Origin: Alphaproteobacteria bacterium
GTDB taxonomy: Bacteria; Pseudomonadota; Alphaproteobacteria; Caulobacterales; Hyphomonadaceae
NCBI GenBank assembly: GCA_016125405.1
Contig: WGLW01000049.1
Location: forward strand, 1 to 56,151
DNA: 56,151 nt
Direction: 5' to 3'
Positions 32,014 to 38,734 of the stretch are shown piece by piece. The notes under the pieces are model-generated. The model had not been told where the DNA came from. It saw only the letters and a program-made list of their open reading frames with translations, and ran no database searches. Each line of letters begins with the position of its first letter. Position 1 is the first letter of the stretch. Made by a program: the position numbers and the translations under genes.

Positions 32014-32038
32014 ATAGACAAGCGCCCACCGATAGCAA
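32011..32038 (-). promoter_or_regulatory. Sigma-70-type promoter of dps
   Basis: On the minus strand TTGCTA (plus 32033-32038), 16 bases, then TATTTA (32011-32016). It directs transcription into dps about 30 bases away and its -10 overlaps the iron-box-like palindrome. Confidence 0.5.
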
Positions 32039-32060
32039 GGGCATTCCGGATGGAAATCGG

Positions 32061-32993
32061 TTACGGCCGCGCGCCGGCCCGGTCACGCACCCAGTCGACA
32101 AGATCGGCCAGCGCCTGCGGATCGGCTTCATGCGGCACGTGTCCCACGCCGCTCAGGATGTTCAATCGCGAGTCCGTCAACGTGGTCGCCAGCGGCTCGG
32201 AATGGATCGTCGTGCTCACCACGCCATCCCGATCACCACTCAGGATCGCGACCGGCAGACCGATTTCAGGATAGCGCGCCTGCTGCGCCGTCACCTCACG
32301 CTTTGCGGCCAGCAGGTCCAGCCCGTTGGCGCGCATCGCGGTCGGCGTCGTCGCCCGCATGACGGAGGCGGCCGCGAAATAGTCAGGGTCCGGCGGAAGC
32401 GGCCGGAACGTGCCCCGCACCCCGTCGCGCGCGGCGGCTTCCACGAAAGGTTGCGCAGCATGGTTGAACAGCCGGCCGATGACCGGATTGGCCGACCAGT
32501 AGAGATACCAGCTCACTCCGCCCGGCCATTCGTAGGCGACCGGCGCAATCAGCACGAGGCCGGAGATCAGGTCCGGCCGGTCGAGCGCCAGCCGCAGGGC
32601 GACGGCGCCGCCAAAGGAATGCGCGATGACGATCGGCCGGTTCAGTTGCATCCGCTCGACCACGTCCGCCGCGACCCTCGCCTGGACCGCCAGCGTTTCG
32701 GCGCGAGGGGGGCGCTTCAGCGTGAAGCCCAGGCCAGGCCGGTCATAGGCGGCGAGACGGTAGCGCGTCTTCAGCAGCGGGATGACGGTCGGCTTGAAAA
32801 CGTCCATATCGCACGATGCGCCATGGATCATCAGGACGGGCGGTCCTCCCTCGCCCCAGCTGTCGACATGAACCTCTACGCCTTCGGCTTCGATGAATTT
32901 CATGGATGAGAGGTCCGCAGGCGTCAGGGAGGAGCAGCCTGCCGCCGCAAGCATCGCTGGCGCAAGAACGCCGGCTCTCGAATCTTCGAACAT
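32061..32993 (-). CDS. Alpha/beta-hydrolase, putative lipoprotein
   Basis: 310 residues. A short hydrophobic N-terminus ends LAAAGC20, a lipobox-like sequence, suggesting a lipid-anchored protein. The hydrolase core has oxyanion HGAS (57-60), nucleophile S126 in AHSFGG (Ala replaces the first Gly of GxSxG), acid in SGDRDG and base in GVGHVPHE. It is an esterase or epoxide-hydrolase-like enzyme of unknown substrate. The start is not certain because the hydrophobic leader is short and no strong ribosome-binding site was seen. Confidence 0.8.
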   Translation of the reverse strand: MFEDSRAGVLAPAMLAAAGCSSLTPADLSSMKFIEAEGVEVHVDSWGEGGPPVLMIHGASCDMDVFKPTVIPLLKTRYRLAAYDRPGLGFTLKRPPRAETLAVQARVAADVVERMQLNRPIVIAHSFGGAVALRLALDRPDLISGLVLIAPVAYEWPGGVSWYLYWSANPVIGRLFNHAAQPFVEAAARDGVRGTFRPLPPDPDYFAAASVMRATTPTAMRANGLDLLAAKREVTAQQARYPEIGLPVAILSGDRDGVVSTTIHSEPLATTLTDSRLNILSGVGHVPHEADPQALADLVDWVRDRAGARP

Positions 32994-33098
32994 CGAACGG
33001 CCCTGGGAAATATCCTCCGGGCCATACGCATTTGCGGCCAGCGGGTTCAGCCCTGCGGCGAGACGTCCCGGGTCCGGCTTCGCACGGGCCTGAGGCGA

Positions 33099-33758
33099 TC
33101 AGGCCGCGGCCATCACGCTTTCGAAGAGCTTCAGCCCGTCTGATCCGCCCTCATGCCCGCCAATGGCGCGCTCGGGGTGTGGCATCATGCCCAGCACGCG
33201 GCCGTTCTCGGACAGCACGCCGGCGATGTCGCGGGCCGAGCCGTTGGGATTGCCGGTGTAGCGGAACGCCACGCGCCCTTCGCCTTCCAGCCGGTCGAGG
33301 GTCTCCTCGTCGGCGAAATAGTTGCCGTCGTGATGGGCGATGGGAAAGGACACGTCGCGCCTCGACCCATAGGCGGCCGTGAAGGCGGAGTTTGTGGCGA
33401 TGGCCAGCGGTTGCGGGCGGCAGACGAAATTGAGCGAGGCGTTGCGCAGCAGGGCGCCGGGCAGGATGCGGAGTTCGGTCGCCACCTGGAAGCCATTGCA
33501 GATCGCAAGAACGTAGCCTCCCCTGTCGGCGTGGGCGCGGATCGCCTGCCCGATAGGCGAGGCCGCCGCCATGGCGCCGGAGCGCAGGTAGTCCCCATAG
33601 GAAAAGCCGCCCGGCAGGACGATCAGGTCGAGTCCCTGCGGCAGGGCGGCGTCCTTGTGCCAGACCATGGCGGGCTCGCTGCCGGTGACCTGGCGCAGCG
33701 CAACCTGCGCGTCCCGATCGCAATTGGAGCCCGGAAAAACGATCACGGCGGATTTCAT
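33099..33758 (-). CDS. purQ: Phosphoribosylformylglycinamidine synthase, glutaminase subunit
   Basis: 219 residues, class I glutamine amidotransferase. Nucleophile C87 lies in AICNGFQ, and the His-x-Glu pair in MPHPERA near the C-terminus. With PurS and PurL it converts FGAR to FGAM in purine synthesis. It is normally next to purS; here purS lies 1.5 kb away and the gap holds a DUF486 gene and four mini-lipoprotein genes. No purL is in the window. Confidence 0.95.
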   Translation of the reverse strand: MKSAVIVFPGSNCDRDAQVALRQVTGSEPAMVWHKDAALPQGLDLIVLPGGFSYGDYLRSGAMAAASPIGQAIRAHADRGGYVLAICNGFQVATELRILPGALLRNASLNFVCRPQPLAIATNSAFTAAYGSRRDVSFPIAHHDGNYFADEETLDRLEGEGRVAFRYTGNPNGSARDIAGVLSENGRVLGMMPHPERAIGGHEGGSDGLKLFESVMAAA

Positions 33759-33803
33759 GGCCGGGCCTTACCAGAGTTCACCGTGACTCGCGAGAGGTCG
33801 GAC

Positions 33804-33829
33804 GGAACTTGGCGAGCCGCCTGCGTGTT
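33804..33829 (+). promoter_or_regulatory. EcfG-type general-stress promoter for the first entericidin-like gene
   Basis: GGAAC (33804-33808), 18 bases, then GTT (33827-33829). This fits the alphaproteobacterial EcfG consensus GGAAC-N16/17-NGTT. It lies 27 bases before the ATG at 33856. Confidence 0.5.
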
Positions 33830-33855
33830 AAACACAGGTAAGGAAAGGAGCCATC

Positions 33856-33975
33856 ATGTCACGTGTGAAAATCCTGACGGGCTGCCTGGTCGCGGCGCTG
33901 GTTCTTGCCGCCTGCAACACGGTCGCCGGTTTCGGACAGGACCTGTCGCATCTGGCGCACGCCGCCTCGCGCTAA
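33856..33975 (+). CDS. Entericidin-like mini-lipoprotein 1
   Basis: 39 residues, MSRVKILTGCLVAALVL then lipobox LAAC20-NTVAGFGQDL. The sequence N-T-V-x-G-x-G-x-D after the lipidated Cys is the signature of entericidin A/B-type small lipoproteins. A very strong AAGGAAAGGAG site lies upstream. An EcfG-type promoter is 27 bases before the start. In other bacteria entericidins form a stationary-phase antidote/bacteriolytic pair; here four related genes occur and their roles are unknown. Confidence 0.8.
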   Translation: MSRVKILTGCLVAALVLAACNTVAGFGQDLSHLAHAASR

Positions 33976-33990
33976 CAGCAGGATCAGGCC

Positions 33991-34338
33991 TTAGCCCGGC
34001 TTGTAGAAGATGACCCCCGCCCCCGTTGCGATGAGGGCGAAACCGATGCCGTGCTTGAGCGTGATCGGTTCTTTCAGCACCCACACCGAAAACGCCGAAA
34101 AGACCACCAGCGTGATGACTTCCTGCATCGTCTTGAGTTCGGCCGCCGAATAGACGCGGTGGCCGATCCGGTTTGCCGGAACCGCCATCAGGTATTCGAA
34201 CAGCGCGATGCCCCAGCTGATAAAGATCACCGGCAGGATCGGCGCGCCGGGAAACTTGAACTGCCCGTACCAGGCGGTGGTCATGAACACGTTTGAACAG
34301 ATAAGCAGGACGACGGGCGCCCAGTAGGCTACTGGCAT
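33991..34338 (-). CDS. DUF486 / DMT-like small membrane protein
   Basis: 115 residues with four membrane helices: WAPVVLLICSNVFMTTAWYG, LPVIFISWGIALFEYLMAVP, EVITLVVFSAFSVWVLKEP and HGIGFALIATGAGVIFY. The layout matches the DUF486 family of half-size drug/metabolite transporter-like proteins, which would function as oligomers. It lies on the minus strand inside the entericidin island, between mini-lipoproteins 1 and 2. Confidence 0.82.
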   Translation of the reverse strand: MPVAYWAPVVLLICSNVFMTTAWYGQFKFPGAPILPVIFISWGIALFEYLMAVPANRIGHRVYSAAELKTMQEVITLVVFSAFSVWVLKEPITLKHGIGFALIATGAGVIFYKPG

Positions 34339-34456
34339 GATTGAAGCTCGCGGAATGACCGGCTGCCCGGTAAGGAAATAGAACCGGGTCCCAAATTTGG
34401 CCCGAATTCCCGATCACAGGGGAGCACCGGCGAGCCCGGGCTGCAAGGAGCAGAAC

Positions 34457-34657
34457 ATGCGCGGATGGATTCTGGCCGGCCTCGCGGCGATCGCCCTGGC
34501 CGGGTGCAACACGGTCGAGGGCTTCGGGAAAGACATGGCCAAGGCTGGCGACGCCATCAGCGGCGCGGCCGCGGAAACGCGCTCCGCCCCGCCCCATCCA
34601 GTCGACCCGCGCTGCGCCGCAAGCCCCCAGAACGGACGGACCTCCCAGACCTGCTGA
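34457..34657 (+). CDS. Entericidin-like mini-lipoprotein 2 with a C-terminal tail
   Basis: 66 residues. MRGWILAGLAAIALAGC17-NTVEGFGKDM gives the entericidin signature. Unlike the others it continues into a Pro-rich, cysteine-containing tail (DPRCAAS..., ending TC). AAGGAGCAGAAC precedes the ATG. No EcfG-type promoter was found before it. Confidence 0.75.
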   Translation: MRGWILAGLAAIALAGCNTVEGFGKDMAKAGDAISGAAAETRSAPPHPVDPRCAASPQNGRTSQTC

Positions 34658-34814
34658 CCATTTTGCCGCAGGAGTCCGGGCTGCAAACCTGAACAAGGGT
34701 TAGCTTGCGCAAGCCTGGGAGAGCCGCCATTTTTGCGCCGGGACTACCAAGCGGGACTTTTTACCAGGCAAATTTCCGGGCCGGATTCGGGGCCCAACCA
34801 AAGGACGTGATTCC

Positions 34815-34958
34815 ATGCGTAAGCTGATTGTCGCGGCGCTGCTTCTGACGGCGCCGATCATTTCCGCCTGCAACACGGTCGAAGGCGCCGGCAAGGACGT
34901 GAAAGCCGCCGGCAACGCTATCGAAAAGAGCGCCGAAAAGGCCAAGCCCGGCAACTAG
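34815..34958 (+). CDS. Entericidin-like mini-lipoprotein 3
   Basis: 47 residues: MRKLIVAALLLTAPIISAC19-NTVEGAGKDV then a charged helix (AIEKSAEKAKPGN). It shares the APIISACNTVEGAGKDV core exactly with copy 4, so the two are recent duplicates. AAAGGACGTG precedes the ATG. Confidence 0.82.
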   Translation: MRKLIVAALLLTAPIISACNTVEGAGKDVKAAGNAIEKSAEKAKPGN

Positions 34959-35019
34959 GCCGAACCTCAGGCATTTATCCGGTCCGGCAGAAATTCAGTC
35001 GCCCGCAATTCGAGTGGCG

Positions 35020-35044
35020 GGAACGCCGACGCCCTGTCCGCGTT
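35020..35044 (+). promoter_or_regulatory. EcfG-type general-stress promoter for entericidin-like gene 4
   Basis: GGAAC (35020-35024), 16 bases, then CGTT (35041-35044), an exact match to the EcfG-type consensus GGAAC-N16-CGTT. It lies 29 bases before the ATG at 35073. Confidence 0.6.
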
Positions 35045-35072
35045 TGTGTCGTGGAACTGTATGGAGATTTCA

Positions 35073-35216
35073 ATGCGCAAGATGATTTTTGCGGCCCTGC
35101 TGCTTGCCGCCCCTATCATTTCAGCCTGCAACACCGTCGAAGGCGCCGGCAAGGACGTCGCCAAGGTGGGGGATCACATCTCCGACCGCGCCGAGCAGGT
35201 CAAAGACGGCAATTAG
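35073..35216 (+). CDS. Entericidin-like mini-lipoprotein 4
   Basis: 47 residues: MRKMIFAALLLAAPIISAC19-NTVEGAGKDV then a charged tail (HISDRAEQVKDGN). It is a close paralogue of copy 3, differing mainly in the tail. A weak GGAGAT lies before the ATG. A perfect EcfG-type promoter precedes it, suggesting induction by general stress. Confidence 0.82.
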   Translation: MRKMIFAALLLAAPIISACNTVEGAGKDVAKVGDHISDRAEQVKDGN

Positions 35217-35238
35217 ACCAACCGCTTCAAATGCACAG

Positions 35239-35262
35239 CGCCCGCCCTTGATGGGGCGGGCG
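35239..35262. terminator. Strong hairpin between entericidin gene 4 and purS
   Basis: CGCCCGCCC (35239-35247) pairs perfectly with GGGCGGGCG (35254-35262). It separates convergent genes; U-tracts are poor on both strands (GTTGATG on plus), so termination efficiency is uncertain. Confidence 0.55.
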
Positions 35263-35288
35263 TTGATGCGTCTGGATGAATGCTGGCT

Positions 35289-35531
35289 TCAGGCCAGTTC
35301 GATCGAGTAGCGCTCGACCACTGTATTGGCGAGCAGCGTCTCGCACATTTCCTTCACCCGCTTTTCGGCGTCCGCGCGGGAGAGGCCGTCCTTGAGCTCC
35401 AGCTCGATGGTCTTGCCGACGCGCACGCCGCCAACTTCTCCGAAACCCAGTCGCCCCAGCGCGTCGCCCACGGCCTTGCCTTGCGGATCGAGAACGCCGG
35501 GCTTGAGGGAGACGTGAACCTTCACGCGCAT
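35289..35531 (-). CDS. purS: Phosphoribosylformylglycinamidine synthase, PurS subunit
   Basis: 80 residues, the small bridging subunit of the PurL-PurQ-PurS complex. The pattern VKVHVSLKPGVLDPQGKAV at the start and RVGKTIELEL in the middle is typical. It follows purC by eight bases and is cotranscribed with it. Confidence 0.95.
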   Translation of the reverse strand: MRVKVHVSLKPGVLDPQGKAVGDALGRLGFGEVGGVRVGKTIELELKDGLSRADAEKRVKEMCETLLANTVVERYSIELA

Positions 35532-35539
35532 TGTTGCTG

Positions 35540-36301
35540 TTACTCCTGGTTGAACGACAGGATTTCGGCGCCCGCCGTGTCCTTGATGATGCCAAGCCGG
35601 CGCGCGACTTCGGCATAGGCGTCGGTGACGCCGCCGAGATCGCGGCGGAAGCGATCCTTGTCGAGCTTCTCGCCGGTCGTCATGTCCCAGAGCCGGCAGG
35701 AATCCGGGCTGATCTCGTCGGCGAGAACAGTGCGCACCATCTCGCCCTCATAGAGCCGGCCGTACTCCACCTTGAAGTCTACCAGCTTGATACCGACGCC
35801 GGCGAACAGGCCGGTGAGGAAATCGTTGATCCGCAGCGTCATCGCGATGATGTCGTCGATCTCCTGGCTGGTCGCCCAGTTGAACGCCGTGATGTGCTCT
35901 TCGGAGACCAGCGGATCGCCCAGCTCGTCTTTCTTGTAACAGAACTCGATGATCGACCGCGGCAGGGCCGCGCCCTCCTCGATACCGAGACGCTTGGCGA
36001 TCGAGCCCGCCGCGACGTTGCGGCAGATCACTTCCAGCGGAATGATCTCGACTTCCTTGATCAGCTGCTCGCGCATGTTGAGCCGCTTCAGGAAGTGCGT
36101 CGGCAGGCTGATGTTGTTCAGCTGCGTCATGATGAATTCGGAAATGCGGTTGTTGAGCACGCCCTTGCCGTCGAGCACCGCGCGCTTCTCGTTGTTGAAC
36201 GCCGTGGCGTCGTCCTTGAAGTACTGGATCAGCGTACCGGGCTCCGGCCCCTCGTAGAGGATTTTCGCCTTGCCCTCGTAGATCTTCCGGCCCTTGGCCA
36301 T
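35540..36301 (-). CDS. purC: SAICAR synthetase
   Basis: 253-residue PurC. It joins aspartate to CAIR with ATP in purine synthesis. Signatures: [11 protein letters not shown] at the N-terminus, [29 protein letters not shown], and SPDSCRLWD near 190-205. ATG at 36301 ([10 protein letters not shown]). It heads the purC-purS unit and is divergent from the DUF1476 gene across 204 bases. Confidence 0.96.
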   Translation of the reverse strand: MAKGRKIYEGKAKILYEGPEPGTLIQYFKDDATAFNNEKRAVLDGKGVLNNRISEFIMTQLNNISLPTHFLKRLNMREQLIKEVEIIPLEVICRNVAAGSIAKRLGIEEGAALPRSIIEFCYKKDELGDPLVSEEHITAFNWATSQEIDDIIAMTLRINDFLTGLFAGVGIKLVDFKVEYGRLYEGEMVRTVLADEISPDSCRLWDMTTGEKLDKDRFRRDLGGVTDAYAEVARRLGIIKDTAGAEILSFNQE

Positions 36302-36505
36302 CGCCTGTCTCCACTACCCGGAACGCCACGTCCCCAGCCGCCGAGCGCCGTCGGCGGCGTTCGACTCATGTTCCCGTCCGGTCCTCTCTACAACATCGCC
36401 AGGGACACGTCGCCCCAGCTTGTGGTCGCGGGGATGTATTTGACCGATTCAGGGGCTATATCGACGGCTCCAGCGCGGGGCGCAAGCGGCCAGAGGGAGA
36501 CAACG

Positions 36506-36832
36506 GTGAGCGGTTTCGACAAGCGCGAAAAGGGCGAAGAAGCCAAATATGCGCTCGACCAGGAGTTGCGCTTCAAGGCCAACGCCCGCCGCAACAAGCT
36601 TCTGGGGCTCTGGGCGGCCGAATTGCTTGGCCTCAAGGGCGAAGCCGCCAGCGCCTATGCAGTCGAGGTGGTGAAGGCCGATTTCGAGGCGCCGGGCGAT
36701 GAGGACGTGTTCCTCAAGGTTCGCGGCGACTTCGACAAGAAGGGCGTCGATCAGAGCGACCACCAGATCCATCGCCAGATGGAAGAGCTGATGGCCGTCG
36801 CCATCGACCAGGTCCGGACCGAGAAGAAATAA
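36506..36832 (+). CDS. DUF1476 protein, ATP synthase zeta-type inhibitory subunit family
   Basis: 108 residues, GTG start after GAGGGAGA. The opening SGFDKREKGEEAKYALD and the DQSDHQIHRQMEELMA C-terminal part are characteristic of DUF1476. The Paracoccus denitrificans member is the zeta subunit, a natural inhibitor of ATP hydrolysis by F1. The N-terminal 20 residues would be the inhibitory arm. The gene conventionally lies between purB and purC in alphaproteobacteria, as here. Confidence 0.9.
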   Translation: MSGFDKREKGEEAKYALDQELRFKANARRNKLLGLWAAELLGLKGEAASAYAVEVVKADFEAPGDEDVFLKVRGDFDKKGVDQSDHQIHRQMEELMAVAIDQVRTEKK

Positions 36833-36965
36833 TTCTCGAAAATCCCGGGGCGCAGTCCGGCCGGTTTACCAAGCGGCCACTGCGTTTACCCTGATCCGTG
36901 CGATACGACCGGACATGACGTTTGGCGATGATGGACCGTGCGCCAGGCTGGGCCGCTCCATGGTG

Positions 36966-37006
36966 AACGGGCGCAGCAAAAAGGCGTTTATCGCGGGCCC
37001 GTTTTT
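36966..37006 (+). terminator. Terminator downstream of the DUF1476 gene
   Basis: AACGGGC (36966-36972) pairs with GCCCGTT (36997-37003) around a loop of about 24 bases and the stem runs into TTTTT (37002-37006). It lies 134 bases after the DUF1476 stop codon. Confidence 0.6.
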
Positions 37007-37223
37007 CTTAAGACCTTTGCGGCACTCTCCTTGATGAAGACCGGCGGCGCCGGTCTGGCCCGCCAAAACCGCTGTCCTCGCCCGTCCATCCCCGCGGGCC
37101 TGGCGCACCCCCATCCCCCGGGTGCCATGCGGTCACGGCATTGAAGCGCAATCACATCGCCATTGTGGTGCGCTCCGCCATCGCGAACTGGGCCGGATCC
37201 CAAGGGGTCCGGCCCAATTTTTT
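37007..37223 (+). ncRNA. Candidate small RNA between DUF1476 and purB
   Basis: This plus-strand stretch begins right after one terminator and ends at a second, very good one: GGGCCGGA (37190-37197) pairs with TCCGGCCC (37208-37215), then AATTTTTT. Inside are two further hairpins, GCACCC/GGGTGC near 37100-37125 and GCGC..CACA/TGTG..GCGC (37146-37173). No convincing reading frame is present. The second terminator is oriented wrongly for purB, so it must end a plus-strand transcript of its own. The family was not recognised; 5' end and promoter are not determined. Confidence 0.35.
37190..37223 (+). terminator. Strong plus-strand rho-independent terminator
   Basis: An 8-bp perfect GC-rich stem (GGGCCGGA/TCCGGCCC) is followed by AA and six Ts. 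No protein gene on the plus strand leads into it within 350 bases. Confidence 0.75.
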
Positions 37224-37242
37224 CCCGGTTTTCCTGGAGCGA

Positions 37243-38553
37243 TCAGGATTTGCCGAACACGCGCTCGAAGATCACGTCGACCGCCTTGAAGTGGTAGTCG
37301 AGATCGACCAGCGCCTCGAGTTCGGCCGGCTTCATCAGCTTTGCGATATCCGCGTCCGCCTTGAGATTGGCGAGGAAGTCGCCCTCGCCGCGATTGGGGT
37401 CGGCCCACACCTTCATGGCGTTGCGCTGGACCAGGCGATAGGCGTCCTCGCGGCTCGCCCCCTTCTCCACCAGCGCCAGAAGCACGCGCTGTGAATTGTG
37501 CAGACCGCCCAGTTTGCCGAGGTTGGCGGCCATGTTCTCCGGATAGATCAGCAACTGCTCGACCACGCCCGCCAGCCGGTTAAGCGCAAAGTCGAGATGG
37601 ATCGTTGCGTCCGGCGCAATGCCGCGCTCGACGGACGAATGCGAGATGTCGCGTTCGTGCCAGAGCGCCACGTTTTCCATCGCGGGGACGACGGCGGAGC
37701 GCACCAGACGCGCAAGGCCGGTGAGGTTCTCGGTCAGCACCGGGTTGCGCTTGTGCGGCATAGCCGACGAGCCCTTCTGGCCGGCGGAGAAGTATTCCTC
37801 AGCCTCCAGCACCTCGGTGCGCTGCAGGTGACGGATTTCCGTGGCGATGCGTTCGATCGATGAAGCCGTCACCGCCAGCGCCGCGAAGAAAGCGGCGTGC
37901 CGGTCTCGCGGAATCACCTGCGTCGAGACCGGCTCCACCGCCAGCCCAAGCTTTTTCGCCACCATCGATTCAATGCGCGGATCGATGTTGGCGAACGTGC
38001 CGACAGCGCCGGAGATCGCGCATGTGGCGATTTCCTCGCGCGCGGCGACGAGACGTTTCCGGTTGCGCGCCATTTCCGCGTGAAAGCCCGCAAGCTTGAC
38101 GCCGAATGTGGTGGGCTCCGCGTGAATGCCGTGGCTGCGTCCGATGGTCGGCGTCAGCTTGTGTTCGAACGCCCGCTTCTTCAGCGCCGCGAGCACGCGG
38201 TCGACGCCCGCCAGCAGGATGTCGGACGCGCGCACGAGCTGCACCGAAAGACAGGTGTCGAGCACATCCGAAGAGGTCATGCCGAGATGGAGGAAGCGCG
38301 CCTCGGGCCCGACATGCTCGGCCACCGAGGTCAGGAAGGCGATAACGTCGTGCTTCACCTCGCGCTCGATCTCGTCGATGCGGGCGACGTCGAACCCGCC
38401 GCGCTCGCGCACGGCCTTTGGCGCGTCCTTCGGGATCATCCCCAACTCGGCCATCGCCTCGGCCGCCAGCGTCTCGATCTCCAGCCAGATGGAATAGCGC
38501 GTCTCGGGCGACCAGATCGCCGTCATTTCGGGACGCGAATAGCGGGGAATCAT
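37243..38553 (-). CDS. purB: Adenylosuccinate lyase
   Basis: 436-residue PurB, fumarase/aspartase superfamily. The signature GSSAMPHKRNP, with the catalytic serine loop, is intact, as are SSDVLDTCLSVQL, TIGRSHGIHAEPTT and the N-terminal MIPRYSRPEMTAIW. It cleaves SAICAR to AICAR and adenylosuccinate to AMP. The ATG at 38553 after GGAG was chosen; 39 bases of open frame upstream are not conserved. Part of the purine cluster with purC/S/Q. Confidence 0.96.
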   Translation of the reverse strand: MIPRYSRPEMTAIWSPETRYSIWLEIETLAAEAMAELGMIPKDAPKAVRERGGFDVARIDEIEREVKHDVIAFLTSVAEHVGPEARFLHLGMTSSDVLDTCLSVQLVRASDILLAGVDRVLAALKKRAFEHKLTPTIGRSHGIHAEPTTFGVKLAGFHAEMARNRKRLVAAREEIATCAISGAVGTFANIDPRIESMVAKKLGLAVEPVSTQVIPRDRHAAFFAALAVTASSIERIATEIRHLQRTEVLEAEEYFSAGQKGSSAMPHKRNPVLTENLTGLARLVRSAVVPAMENVALWHERDISHSSVERGIAPDATIHLDFALNRLAGVVEQLLIYPENMAANLGKLGGLHNSQRVLLALVEKGASREDAYRLVQRNAMKVWADPNRGEGDFLANLKADADIAKLMKPAELEALVDLDYHFKAVDVIFERVFGKS

Positions 38554-38734
38554 CGAGGTCTCCGGGCAGGGTCTGCCGGGGCGTTCAAACACGAACCCCG
38601 GTGCAACGCAAAGGAAACCAGCCGACGCTGCGGCGCCTCTGATCCCTCTTGCGAGAGGTGGTTTTCCTCAGCAAGACTTCCCCAGTTGGGACCTTTCGCG
38701 CTGGTCAGGCATTGCGGGGATTTCGGGAGACAAC

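Noticed and set aside
36866-37114. 82-residue minus-strand frame between DUF1476 and purB.
   Set aside because: No ribosome-binding site, and it overlaps two plus-strand hairpin structures; a non-coding reading is preferred.
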